Positions 1 through 8,614 of a DNA stretch of 64,000 nt are shown here, in pieces. The stretch comes from an uncultured Ruminococcus sp. Lineage in GTDB: Bacteria; Bacillota; Clostridia; Lachnospirales; Lachnospiraceae. The stretch covers positions 1 through 64,000 of the forward strand of contig USFD01000002.1 of the NCBI GenBank assembly GCA_900553885.1. Reading direction: 5' to 3'. A program made the translations under genes and the position numbers. The notes beneath the pieces are model-generated. The model did not search any database and was not told the DNA's origin. It saw only the letters and a list, made by a program, of their open reading frames with translations. Every line of letters starts with the position of its first letter. Within the stretch, counting starts at the first letter, position 1.

Positions 1-54
1 TAAGATTTCGAAGCGGAGCCAGAATTCCATACCCGGCATCTCCGTCCCATTCTA

Positions 55-92
55 TTCAGGAATTCTGAATCTTTTCCGGTATTTCTGAATCT
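55..92. promoter_or_regulatory. Direct repeats upstream of the ABC transporter operon
   Basis: The ten-base sequence TTCTGAATCT occurs at 63-72 and again at 83-92, exactly 20 bases apart (two helical turns), and the first copy overlaps a short TTCAG/CTGAA inverted repeat at 55-69. Spacing of this kind suits tandem binding of an OmpR-family regulator, and one is encoded in the same operon (3099-3791). The assignment is inferred from position only. Nothing else recognisable lies in 1-115. Confidence 0.35.
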
Positions 93-115
93 AAGTTCAT
101 TTCGACAAATCCGAA

Positions 116-144
116 TTGACGGAACATTTCATGAAGTGTAAGTG
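116..144 (+). promoter_or_regulatory. Putative sigma-A promoter of the ABC transporter operon
   Basis: TTGACG (116-121) is followed after 17 bases by TAAGTG (139-144). The -35 is good and the -10 weak, which fits a promoter needing activation from the direct repeats just upstream. It would give a leader of about 50 bases before the ATG at 202. Confidence 0.4.
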
Positions 145-201
145 TTTTTTTGCGGTCCTGGGTGGTATGCTTTTATCAGAAATTACAGAGGAGGTTTTTT
201 G

Positions 202-975
202 ATGGAACGTATTCTTGAGATAGAGGATCTGAAAAAATATTACGGCAGACAGCCGAATCAGACGAAAGCTCTGGACGGCATCAGTTTCCAGGTGCTTAAG
301 GGAGAATTTCTGGGGATTATGGGGAGCAGCGGCTCGGGGAAATCCACACTGCTGAACTGTATTGCGTCTGTAACCCGGCCTACCGGCGGAAGAATGCTTA
401 TGCGGGGGCAGGAAATTCAGCGGCTGAAAGGCGCGGATCTGGCGCAGTACCGGGGCAGAAAGATCGGGTATCTGTTTCAGAATTTTGAACTGCTGGACAA
501 TCTGACGGGCAGGGAAAATATTCTGCTTCCCCTGTCTATACAGCGCGTGCCGGGGGCAGAGGGAGAAAGGAGACTGAAACGTCTGGCAGAGTATCTGGAG
601 ATTACGGATGTGATGGATAAATTCCCGGCCCAGATGTCAGGCGGACAGAAGCAGAGAACTGCGGCGGCCCGGGCGCTGATCCTGAATCCGGAAATCATCC
701 TGTGCGATGAACCCACAGGAGCTCTGGATTCCAGGAATGCAAAGGGACTTATGGAGAAGCTGAAAGGTCTGAATGAAGAGGAAAAAGCTACCATTCTCAT
801 GGTAACCCACGATTCCAATGCGGCCAGTTACTGCAGCCGGATCCTGTTTATACAGGACGGAGCAATTTTCCATGAAATACGCAGAGACGCGCCGGAGGAA
901 TCAAGGCGTGAATTTTATGAGAGAATCCTGAAGGTAATGGCACAGCTGGGAGGGGGAAGTGAGTATGTTTTTTAA
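202..975 (+). CDS. ABC transporter ATP-binding protein, BceA-like
   Basis: This 257-residue ATPase powers the permease encoded next to it. Visible motifs are the Walker A loop GSSGSGKST (41-49), Q-loop Q93, signature MSGGQKQR (145-152), Walker B IILCDEPTGALD (from 165) and a switch histidine in MVTHD. The family is MacB/LolD-like, and pairing with a large permease, a response regulator and a short-looped kinase points to the Bce-type peptide-antibiotic sensing and resistance modules of Firmicutes. The start at 202 is chosen because AGAGGAGG lies at 187-194, while an upstream in-frame start at 142 has no ribosome binding site. The end overlaps the permease start. The substrate cannot be read from sequence. 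Confidence 0.9.
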   Translation: MERILEIEDLKKYYGRQPNQTKALDGISFQVLKGEFLGIMGSSGSGKSTLLNCIASVTRPTGGRMLMRGQEIQRLKGADLAQYRGRKIGYLFQNFELLDNLTGRENILLPLSIQRVPGAEGERRLKRLAEYLEITDVMDKFPAQMSGGQKQRTAAARALILNPEIILCDEPTGALDSRNAKGLMEKLKGLNEEEKATILMVTHDSNAASYCSRILFIQDGAIFHEIRRDAPEESRREFYERILKVMAQLGGGSEYVF

Positions 976-3016
976 ACTTGCGTTCCGGAATGCCCGGAGA
1001 AGCAGAAAAGAAAACGGGCTGTTTTTCGGCACTCTTCTGATCACGATTATTGCTTTTTATATTATCCTGTCTCTGCCGAACCAGGATGTTATGATTTTTC
1101 TGCAGCAGATGGAAAGTGATGCAGTAAAGAAGCTGACGGCCATGCTGCCGCTGTTTTTCGGGGCGGCACTGGTTATTTTGTTTTTCCTCGTTTACTATGC
1201 GGGAAAATATCAGATGCAGAGACGCAGACATGAGTTCGGACTGTATCTGATGATGGGAATGCGCCGCAGAACGCTGTTTTTTCTTCTGCTTGCCGAAGAT
1301 CTGTACAGCAGTATTCTGTCTCTCGTGATCGGTCTGCCTGTGGCGGTGTTTCTTTCAGAAATGATCAGTCTGGTTACGGCAAGGATTGCGGGAATGGGAG
1401 TGATCGGACACCGGTTTTCTTTCTCTCCGGAAGCGGCGCTTCTGACCGCGGCAGGATTTATTCTGATCAAACTGGCAGCGTTTCTTATTTTAAGCGGCCG
1501 GATCGCCCGCCAGGAAATCGGCAGCCTTCTTGTAGAAATGCCGGAGGGCGTGAAAAAGCAGCTTCCCGGACCGGTTTACGGCGCAGCAGCGGCAGCAGGG
1601 CTGATCTGTCTGGGAACAGCCTGGTGGATGGCGTCCACCGGGAGATCCTGGGGCGGCTTCGGAAAAATGGGGCTGACTCTCCTGCTGGGACTGTGCGGAA
1701 CCTGGTTTCTCTTTTTCGGCCTTCGGTTTGTGATGAATTATTTTGCAAAACGGGGCGACAGAGGAGGAAGTCTTCAGGTCTTTCATTTCCGTCAGCTGGA
1801 AGAAACGGTTATCCGCTGTTACGGCGTGATGGCGGTCAGTTCTCTGCTCATCCTGGCCTCCCTGTGCTGTTTTGGGGCCGGCGCGGCGATTATGCGGTTT
1901 TACGGAGACGAGGCGCCTCATGTAGTTGACTATACATTTGACGGGGATATGCAGGACATTTCCGAAGTCGAAAAGAAGTTGTCCGCTCAGGGACTGGACA
2001 CTGCGTTTTCTTCCCTGTTCGAAATGCGAGTGGGATATATTCGGACCACAGAGGACTATGATCATGCATTCCGCATGGATTCAGTGATAGAAGCTGTTTC
2101 CGATATGGAGGACTCTGAAGAAAAACAGCAGCTTGAGAATACATTACTGTATGCGGATTATCCCCACATTATTTCACTGAGCGGCTATAACCAGCTGCTG
2201 GAAGCCGCGGGACTTCCGCAGATTTCCCTTGAGAAAGGGGAGGCAGGGGTCTATATGGACAGAGTGTTTGCCCGGGAGGAAGAACAGAAGATTATGAATG
2301 AGCTTCTGGAGTCGGAACCAACCGTGGTTCTGGACGGCGCCGAGTATCATCTGACAGGAAATGTGCAGTCTGTGAATCTGGTTACAGATCGTTCGATTAC
2401 TCTTTCTTTCGCATTGATTCTGCCGGATGAAGATTTTGAGTATTATACACAGGGGGATTATACGGTATATCTGGACGCTGTTCTGAAGAAAGGAGAAGGG
2501 GACAGCCTGCTGTCTGCCATTATGGATATGAACAGCAGACTGGATCAGAATGGCATAATTTATGAAAGTTATCTTCAGAATATGGGACGGCAGATGTTCT
2601 ATGTAGCAGCAGCGGGATATATTACAATTTATCTGGCAGTTGTTTTCCTGATTATTGCCAATACTGTAATCGGAGTACAGTTTCTTATGAGCCAGAGGAG
2701 AACCGGCAGACGGTATCGGACGCTGAGCCGTCTGGGGGCATCTTACCGGGAACTCTGCCGGGCAGCCGGAAGGCAGGTGAACTGGTACTTCGGTATCCCG
2801 GCGTTCGTAGCGGCTGTCAGCAGTATGTTCGGTGTCCGGGCGCTTCTGATGGGAATTCTGTCATCCAGAACCCGTTCGGCTATCGGTGAAGTGATGTGGA
2901 TATCTGCGCTTATGATTTTATTCCTTTGTGTGATAGAATGTATCTATATGGCTGTGGTGAAACGATCCTGCAATCGGTATCTGCTGACCGTGATGGAGCC
3001 GGAGCGGGAAGAATAA
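965..3016 (+). CDS. FtsX-family ABC transporter permease, BceB-like
   Basis: This is the 683-residue membrane partner of the preceding ATPase. The N-terminus (MFFKLAFRNARRSRKENG) leads into a transmembrane segment, with further hydrophobic segments, a soluble domain at roughly residues 320-540 that would be extracellular, and a C-terminal membrane bundle. That layout matches FtsX/BceB permeases that detoxify cell-wall-active peptides and pass flux information to a kinase. The ATG at 965 is preferred over GTG at 959 because the G-rich site at 952-956 is eight bases upstream of the ATG. It overlaps the ATPase gene by 11 bases, indicating translational coupling. Confidence 0.85.
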   Translation: MFFKLAFRNARRSRKENGLFFGTLLITIIAFYIILSLPNQDVMIFLQQMESDAVKKLTAMLPLFFGAALVILFFLVYYAGKYQMQRRRHEFGLYLMMGMRRRTLFFLLLAEDLYSSILSLVIGLPVAVFLSEMISLVTARIAGMGVIGHRFSFSPEAALLTAAGFILIKLAAFLILSGRIARQEIGSLLVEMPEGVKKQLPGPVYGAAAAAGLICLGTAWWMASTGRSWGGFGKMGLTLLLGLCGTWFLFFGLRFVMNYFAKRGDRGGSLQVFHFRQLEETVIRCYGVMAVSSLLILASLCCFGAGAAIMRFYGDEAPHVVDYTFDGDMQDISEVEKKLSAQGLDTAFSSLFEMRVGYIRTTEDYDHAFRMDSVIEAVSDMEDSEEKQQLENTLLYADYPHIISLSGYNQLLEAAGLPQISLEKGEAGVYMDRVFAREEEQKIMNELLESEPTVVLDGAEYHLTGNVQSVNLVTDRSITLSFALILPDEDFEYYTQGDYTVYLDAVLKKGEGDSLLSAIMDMNSRLDQNGIIYESYLQNMGRQMFYVAAAGYITIYLAVVFLIIANTVIGVQFLMSQRRTGRRYRTLSRLGASYRELCRAAGRQVNWYFGIPAFVAAVSSMFGVRALLMGILSSRTRSAIGEVMWISALMILFLCVIECIYMAVVKRSCNRYLLTVMEPEREE

Positions 3017-3098
3017 CCGGCAGGCTGTGAGATCTGCGCGGAGGCAGACCGGAGACAGGGGATACGGGACAGATCCGGTAAAGGAGGGAAAACAGCGA

Positions 3099-3791
3099 AT
3101 GAAACAGATTGCAATTGTAGAAGATGAGCCGCTGATGCGGGAAGAACTGGAGACCATGCTGAGAAAGGCGGGATATGAGACCGCGGAAGTGTGTGATTTT
3201 GAAACAGCGGCGGAACATCTGCTTCAGCTTTCCCCGGATCTGATTCTTCTGGATCTGAACCTGCCGGGCGCCAGCGGGTTTCAGATCTGCAGGTCTGTAA
3301 AGCAGAAAAGCTCCATACCTGTATTAGTACTGACATCAAGGGAGCAGATGAAGGATGAACTTCTTGCCCTGGAACTGGGAGCAGATGAGTATCTGACCAA
3401 GCCCTGCAGGAAAGAGCGGCTTCTGGCACGGATTTCCAATGTACTGAAACGCTATGAGGGCCGGTCGAATCTGCTGGAAGGCGACGGATTTCTTCTGGAC
3501 CGTCAGACATATACGCTGTATATCAACGGGCGGTCCGTTGTCCTGCCGAAGAATCAGGGCAGAATTATGGAAACGTTCCTGAGGCAGGACGGGAGGCTGG
3601 CGACAAAGCAGGAACTGTGCCGGGCGCTCTGGGGGACGGAAGAGTATATTGATGAGAATGCTCTTCAGGTGAATCTGACACGGCTGAAGAAGACGATAGC
3701 GGGGCTGGACAGGAATCTTCAGATCGAGACGGTCCGGGGCGTTGGCCACAGGCTTGTGAGGAAGAGAAAGGTGGACGGATATGAAGGGTAG
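3099..3791 (+). CDS. OmpR-family response regulator, BceR-like
   Basis: This 230-residue protein has a receiver domain (acidic pocket E8-D9, phospho-acceptor D52 in LLDLNLPG, conserved lysine in LTKPC) followed by a winged-helix DNA-binding domain (about 130-228) ending in the usual VRGVGHRLV. It is probably phosphorylated by the kinase at 3781 and probably activates this transporter operon. The ATG at 3099 follows AAGGAGGG (3081-3088). An in-frame upstream start at 3027 lacks a site and would add 24 atypical residues. The gene overlaps the kinase by 11 bases. Confidence 0.92.
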   Translation: MKQIAIVEDEPLMREELETMLRKAGYETAEVCDFETAAEHLLQLSPDLILLDLNLPGASGFQICRSVKQKSSIPVLVLTSREQMKDELLALELGADEYLTKPCRKERLLARISNVLKRYEGRSNLLEGDGFLLDRQTYTLYINGRSVVLPKNQGRIMETFLRQDGRLATKQELCRALWGTEEYIDENALQVNLTRLKKTIAGLDRNLQIETVRGVGHRLVRKRKVDGYEG

Positions 3792-4803
3792 CTGGAATAT
3801 TGTGAAACAGTACGCGCCCTGGCTGGTACTGCTGCTGTGCATTGACGGGTTCGCGTCGCTGCTGCTGTGGCTGGCGGATGTCCGGGCCTTCCGGGCTATG
3901 ACAGGAGTGATTCTTCTGGCAACTGTACTGGTGACGACGGGGGCTCTTGCGGCAGCCGGATACCGCGCTTTCAGGCGGGAGCAGGCTTTTCTGGAATTCC
4001 TGAATACTCCGGATGAGAAACATGAGGAAATGCTGGTAAAACTGGCAGGTCCGGTTCAGACGGTTTCTGTCAGAAGGCTGGGGGAAACCCTGCGGGACCG
4101 GGAACGGCTCTGCGCCCGGGCTACTGCCCGCGCGGAAGACTATGAGGAGTATGTTGAGGCATGGGCGCACGAAATCAAGACGCCCCTTTCACTTCTGACG
4201 TTTCTTTTGGATAACCGGAGGGAGGAACTTCCGGAGAGCGTGGGATATAAGCTGGACGTTATCCGGAACCGGATGCAGGAATCTGTGGAACAGATGCTGT
4301 ATTATGCCCGTCTGAAAAGTGTTCATAAAGATTATCTTTTTGAACAGATTGATATCCGGGAATGTGTGGAAGAGGTCCTGGAGGATTACAGAATTCTGCT
4401 GGAAGAAAAGAAGTTTGACGTTACATTTCCGGAGAGTGCCGGTTTGGCGGAAGAAAAAGTTTATGCGGATCAGAGAGGTCTTTGTTTTATTCTGTCTCAG
4501 GTAATCAGCAATGCGGTGAAGTACAGCGAAGAAGATCCGGCGCTGGAAATCGGTTTTTCCCGTTCGGCCCATGAACGGATGCTGCGGATCTGGAACAGCG
4601 GTAAGGGAGTACGGTCCTGTGATCTGCCCCATATTTTTGAAAAAGGATTTACCGGAGGAGCGGGAGCCGGAAGAAAGAACGCTACCGGAATGGGATTATA
4701 CCTGGCGCAGGGGATTGCCGGAGAGATGAATCTGAAACTGGAAGCGGTATCAGAGTGGGGAAAGGGATTCGAAATACGGATTTTATTTCCCGGTGTAGAT
4801 TAA
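3781..4803 (+). CDS. Intramembrane-sensing histidine kinase, BceS-like
   Basis: This 340-residue kinase has two closely spaced transmembrane segments (about 13-31 and 38-60) and almost no extracellular loop, the hallmark of intramembrane-sensing kinases that read the state of a Bce transporter rather than a ligand. H130 in AWAHEIKTPLS is the phosphorylation site, and N and G boxes are visible (SQVISNAVKY, GMGLYLAQG). With the three preceding genes it completes a sensor-regulator-transporter module. A perfect inverted repeat spans its stop codon. Confidence 0.92.
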   Translation: MKGSWNIVKQYAPWLVLLLCIDGFASLLLWLADVRAFRAMTGVILLATVLVTTGALAAAGYRAFRREQAFLEFLNTPDEKHEEMLVKLAGPVQTVSVRRLGETLRDRERLCARATARAEDYEEYVEAWAHEIKTPLSLLTFLLDNRREELPESVGYKLDVIRNRMQESVEQMLYYARLKSVHKDYLFEQIDIRECVEEVLEDYRILLEEKKFDVTFPESAGLAEEKVYADQRGLCFILSQVISNAVKYSEEDPALEIGFSRSAHERMLRIWNSGKGVRSCDLPHIFEKGFTGGAGAGRKNATGMGLYLAQGIAGEMNLKLEAVSEWGKGFEIRILFPGVD

Positions 4804-4847
4804 TCGTTGCTTATGCCGCTGTGCCGGCGGGAAAGTAACGATTAATC
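4798..4847. repeat. Perfect 11-bp inverted repeat across the kinase stop codon
   Basis: GATTAATCGTT (4798-4808) and AACGATTAATC (4837-4847) are exact complements around a 28-base GC-rich loop, and the stop codon sits in the left arm. No T-run follows, so this is not a classical terminator. It may protect the mRNA 3' end or bind a protein. Confidence 0.55.
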
Positions 4848-4870
4848 TGCCAGGTGGAATGGGAAATGTT

Positions 4871-4997
4871 TCAGTTATTTTTATTGCTCCCGGAAGTTTC
4901 AGCAGATTTAATAATATCCGGACCAAGGCCTGTCAGCCGGGAGATTAATTCCGGTTCTGCGCCATTTTCAAGCATTTTACGGATAAGTGATTTTCAT
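4871..4997 (-). pseudogene. Decayed C-terminal fragment of an Rpn-family nuclease/transposase gene
   Basis: On the minus strand a good ribosome binding site (AAGGAG) precedes an ATG at 4997, but that frame stops after six codons. The adjacent frame encodes KSLIRKMLENG followed by AEPELISRLTGLGPDII and stops at 4871. An IRKML..G.....I...TGL pattern is what I recall from the C-terminal tails of Rpn-family (PD-(D/E)XK) proteins. Removing one A after the ATG would join the site, the start and the whole fragment in one frame, so it looks like a frameshifted remnant. Alternatively a 34-residue protein could start at ATG 4975, but without a ribosome binding site. Confidence 0.45.
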
Positions 4998-5080
4998 TGT
5001 ATTTCTCCTTTCCTGTCGATGCAGGAAGGAAACGTGCCAGCCTTATGAGTTCAGTTTAACATATCCCGGTGAAGAGTCAA

Positions 5081-5136
5081 AGGCATAACCCGTATTTCCT
5101 GCATTTTCTGTATTGTTCATTGTCGGGTTTATGCCT
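5081..5136. repeat. Imperfect 12-bp inverted repeat in non-coding DNA
   Basis: AGGCATAACCCG (5081-5092) pairs with CGGGTTTATGCCT (5124-5136) with one bulged T. It lies in the 638-base gap between the kinase and aconitase genes, downstream of the Rpn remnant on the plus strand. No poly-T tail follows. Together with the remnant it may mark the edge of a lost mobile element. Confidence 0.4.
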
Positions 5137-5315
5137 GGAGTTCAGGCTCCGAAAATGAGAAATGTACCGCATCTGCGGAGTTTATAGATACTTGGGACGA
5201 TCAGAACGCCGTCCCGGTGGAAAAAGGATAGCATAGGTTAAGAGAAATGGCAATTCCCTTTGTAAAATTTCATTTTGGATAAATTATAACGGAAGAATAA
5301 CGAACGAATTGCGGA

Positions 5316-5344
5316 TTTACTCATTCTTCGAAATATGCTAAAAT
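5316..5344 (+). promoter_or_regulatory. Extended -10 promoter of the aconitase gene
   Basis: TTTACT (5316-5321), a 17-base spacer and TAAAAT (5339-5344) with an upstream TG (5336-5337) form a plausible sigma-A promoter. The leader of about 90 bases to the ATG at 5442 holds complementary arms (ACACTGC 5371-5377 with GCAGTGT 5411-5417, and GCGC...GCGC inside), so the 5' end of the mRNA is probably folded. Confidence 0.5.
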
Positions 5345-5441
5345 AACACTGTTGAGCACACAGAAGCGCGACACTGCGCAGAAAAAAGCGCGGTCTGAGC
5401 ATTTGTCGCTGCAGTGTAAAGATTGAAGAAGGAGGATACAC

Positions 5442-7718
5442 ATGATCAAATTATATGACAATGGCGTCTATCTCTTAAACGGTGCCGAGATAGTGGAAGA
5501 TACAGGAAATGTACAGGTTCCCCTTTCAAAGGAGGAGGCTGCGCGCAATACCATGGCTTACGGTATTTTAAAAGCGCACAATACTTCTGACAATATGGAG
5601 AATCTTCAGATCAAATTTGATAAACTTACTTCCCACGACATTACATTTGTGGGAATTATTCAGACAGCAAGAGCTTCAGGACTTGAGAAGTTCCCGGTAC
5701 CCTATGTACTGACAAACTGTCATAACAGTCTCTGTGCGGTAGGCGGAACGATCAATGAAGATGATCACATGTTCGGACTGACCTGTGCAAAGAAATACGG
5801 CGGCGTTTATGTTCCGCCTCATCAGGCGGTTATCCATCAGTTCGCCCGCGAGATGCTGGCAGGCGGCGGCCGGATGATTCTCGGATCTGACAGCCATACC
5901 CGTTACGGCGCTCTTGGAACAATGGCCATGGGCGAAGGAGGTCCGGAGCTGGTAAAACAGCTGCTGAACAAAACATACGATATTAAAATGCCGGGCGTAA
6001 TTGCCATTTATCTGGACGGCGAGCCGATAAAAGGGGTCGGACCGCAGGATGTTGCACTCGCTATTATCGGCGCGGTATTTAAAAATGGTTATGTAAACAA
6101 TAAAGTGATGGAATTCGTCGGCCCGGGCGTGAAGAAGCTGAGCGCAGACTTCCGTATCGGCGTTGACGTTATGACAACGGAGACAACCTGCCTGTCCTCT
6201 ATCTGGACGACAGATGAGAAGATCGAAGAGTTCTATGAGATCCACGGCAGAAAAGAAGACTACAAAGAATTGAATCCGGGTGCGGTTACATACTACGACG
6301 GATGCGTATATGTGAACTTGAGCGAGATCAGACCAATGATCGCAATGCCGTTCCATCCCAGCAACGTATACACAATCGATGAAGTAAATGCAAATTTACA
6401 GGATATTCTCCATGATGTGGAGCAGAAAGCTCTTGTCAGCCTGGACGGTGCTGTAGACTATTCCCTGCAGGACAAGATCAGAGACGGAAAACTGTACGTA
6501 GAGCAGGGAATCATTGCAGGCTGCGCAGGCGGCGGCTTTGAAAATATCTGCGCTGCCGCGGACATTATCAAAGGCAGAAATATCGGTTCTGACGCGTTTA
6601 CATTCAGTGTTTACCCGGCAAGTATGCCGATCTATATGGAACTGGTGAAAAACGGCGCAGTGGCTGATCTGATGGAAGCGGGAACCGTTGTGAAGACCGC
6701 ATTCTGCGGCCCCTGCTTTGGAGCAGGAGATACTCCGGCAAACAATGCGTTCTCTATCCGTCATACAACGAGAAACTTCCCGAACCGTGAGGGAAGCAAG
6801 CTTCAGAGCGGCCAAATTTCTTCGGTTGCTCTTATGGACGCCCGTTCTATCGCAGCTACAGCTGCAAACAAAGGATACCTTACACCGGCGACGGCTATGG
6901 ATGTGGAGTACAAAGGACAGAAATATCACTTTGACAGCAACATCTATGCAAACCGTGTATTTGACAGCCATGGCGTGGCTGACCCCAGTGTGGAGATCCA
7001 GTTCGGACCGAATATTAAGGACTGGCCGGAAATGTCAGCGCTTCCGGAAAATCTGATTGTCAAAGTGGTTTCCGAGATTCATGATCCGGTTACTACGACA
7101 GACGAGCTGATTCCGTCAGGAGAGACTTCCTCCTATCGTTCCAATCCGCTGGGACTTGCAGAGTTTGCGCTCTCAAGAAAAGATCCGGCATATGTGGGAC
7201 GTGCGAAAGAAGTACAGAAGGCTCAGAAAGCCATCGAAGCCGGCACATGTCCGCTGGATGTACTGGAAGAGCTGAAACCGGTAATGGAGACGATTCAGAA
7301 GACGTATCCGGAAGTGGGCAAAGGAAATATCGGCGTCGGCAGTACAATTTTTGCTGTGAAGCCGGGCGATGGTTCTGCCCGCGAGCAGGCTGCTTCCTGC
7401 CAGAAAGTGCTGGGCGGCTGGGCGAATATTGCCATTGAGTACGCTACAAAGAGGTATCGCTCCAATCTGATTAACTGGGGCATGCTTCCGTTCCTGACCG
7501 ACGCGGATCATGAGAATCTTCCGTTTAAAAACGGGGATTATATCTTTGTTCCGGATGTGAGAAAAGCAGTGTCAGAGAAAGCAGATGTGATAAAAGCTTA
7601 TGTAGTGGGAACGGAGCTGAAGGAAATCGATCTCCGTCTGGGAGAGCTGACAGACGCAGAGAGACAGATTATTCTGGACGGATGTCTGATCAACTACTAT
7701 AAAGCAGAAAGAAAATAA
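5442..7718 (+). CDS. Aconitate hydratase family protein
   Basis: This 758-residue aconitase-superfamily enzyme is expected to interconvert citrate and isocitrate using a [4Fe-4S] cluster. The signatures GSDSHTRYGALGTMAMGEGG and GCAGGGFENI are present, and C361, C422 and C425 (FCGPCFGAG) are the expected cluster ligands. A C-terminal swivel domain with GSTIFAVKPGDGSAREQA closes the protein. AGAAGGAGG precedes the ATG. Citrate synthase is encoded at 12587, so the pair probably serves the oxidative branch toward 2-oxoglutarate and glutamate; isocitrate dehydrogenase is not in this window. Other family members act on related hydroxy acids, so substrate is inferred. Confidence 0.85.
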   Translation: MIKLYDNGVYLLNGAEIVEDTGNVQVPLSKEEAARNTMAYGILKAHNTSDNMENLQIKFDKLTSHDITFVGIIQTARASGLEKFPVPYVLTNCHNSLCAVGGTINEDDHMFGLTCAKKYGGVYVPPHQAVIHQFAREMLAGGGRMILGSDSHTRYGALGTMAMGEGGPELVKQLLNKTYDIKMPGVIAIYLDGEPIKGVGPQDVALAIIGAVFKNGYVNNKVMEFVGPGVKKLSADFRIGVDVMTTETTCLSSIWTTDEKIEEFYEIHGRKEDYKELNPGAVTYYDGCVYVNLSEIRPMIAMPFHPSNVYTIDEVNANLQDILHDVEQKALVSLDGAVDYSLQDKIRDGKLYVEQGIIAGCAGGGFENICAAADIIKGRNIGSDAFTFSVYPASMPIYMELVKNGAVADLMEAGTVVKTAFCGPCFGAGDTPANNAFSIRHTTRNFPNREGSKLQSGQISSVALMDARSIAATAANKGYLTPATAMDVEYKGQKYHFDSNIYANRVFDSHGVADPSVEIQFGPNIKDWPEMSALPENLIVKVVSEIHDPVTTTDELIPSGETSSYRSNPLGLAEFALSRKDPAYVGRAKEVQKAQKAIEAGTCPLDVLEELKPVMETIQKTYPEVGKGNIGVGSTIFAVKPGDGSAREQAASCQKVLGGWANIAIEYATKRYRSNLINWGMLPFLTDADHENLPFKNGDYIFVPDVRKAVSEKADVIKAYVVGTELKEIDLRLGELTDAERQIILDGCLINYYKAERK

Positions 7719-7749
7719 TATAATATAGAACAGTAATATGACCATATCG

Positions 7750-7849
7750 GGAGGACAGATTCTGCATAAGGCCGTGTATCCGGGGAGTTTTCCGCAGATA
7801 CAGAAACGGGAGCCCGCCATGCGGAAGTTTCTGTCCTCCTTTCTTTTTT
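7750..7849 (+). terminator. Long-stem terminator after the aconitase gene
   Basis: GGAGGACAGA (7750-7759) pairs with TCTGTCCTCC (7830-7839), extended inward by partial pairing, and is followed by TTTCTTTTTT. The 70-base loop is larger than usual. The rest of the 310-base gap up to 8028 shows no gene. Confidence 0.65.
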
Positions 7850-8028
7850 ACAGGAACTTTATGTGCTTCGGGAACAGGAAGGCAGACACCGTTTTTCAGA
7901 AGGAGCGGAATAAAAATACAGGAATATCAAAAATGGTGCAACAAAATGTGCTCCTGATGACTCCAATATATATCAGCAGCTGATGGGAACCCGCATTTTG
8001 CAGTTAACTGCACGGGAGGAGGGGAAAA

Positions 8029-8598
8029 ATGTATGATTATGAAAACAGTTCCGGTCCGGACCTGATACGGAGGGCAAAGCGGGGAGATACGAAAGCGTTT
8101 TCCGTGCTGTATTCCCGGAATTATACCGATATGTACAGATTTGCTCTGTATATGCTCGGCAGTCCTCATGATGCAGAGGATGCAGTCAGCGATACGGTGA
8201 TATCGGCCTATGAAGGAATCACCCGTCTGCGAAAAGATGAGTCATTCCGAAGCTGGATTTTCACTATTTTAAGCAACCGCTGTCTGAAAATTCTGCGGGG
8301 ACGCAGCCGGGACGCCTCTGTATTGACAGCGGAAGATGCGCTGCAGGAAGGGGAAAGAAAGGGAAAGGCGAAGGATTCAGAACCTGATTTTTCCCAGAGA
8401 TACGCACGGCACCAGGAGGTAAGAGAGGCCTTTTTCGCTCTCGGGGAAGAGGAGCGGCTGATTGTTTCCTTTTCGGTATTCGGGGGATACAGCAGCGAGG
8501 AGATCGGCGGGATGCTGAAGATGAATGCGGCTACCGTACGGTCAAGAAAAAGCCGGGCGCTTGGCAAGATGCGCAGAATACTGGAAGAAGAACTGTAA
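8029..8598 (+). CDS. ECF-type RNA polymerase sigma factor
   Basis: This 189-residue sigma-70 family protein has region 2 (about 24-90, with DAEDAVSDTVISAYEGITRLR) and region 4 (about 125-188, with the helix-turn-helix YSSEEIGGMLKMNAATVRSRKSRALGKMR), and lacks regions 1 and 3 as extracytoplasmic-function sigma factors do. It starts at ATG 8029 after GGGAGGAGGGG. The next gene begins 16 bases downstream and encodes a membrane protein with a cytosolic N-terminus, the usual place for the cognate anti-sigma factor, so the pair probably responds to an envelope signal. Confidence 0.9.
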   Translation: MYDYENSSGPDLIRRAKRGDTKAFSVLYSRNYTDMYRFALYMLGSPHDAEDAVSDTVISAYEGITRLRKDESFRSWIFTILSNRCLKILRGRSRDASVLTAEDALQEGERKGKAKDSEPDFSQRYARHQEVREAFFALGEEERLIVSFSVFGGYSSEEIGGMLKMNAATVRSRKSRALGKMRRILEEEL

Positions 8599-8614
8599 AG
8601 GAAGGAGGATGGAT

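Noticed and set aside
7738..7983. 81-codon frame after the aconitase gene
   Set aside because: It overlaps the terminator stem and has no family resemblance.
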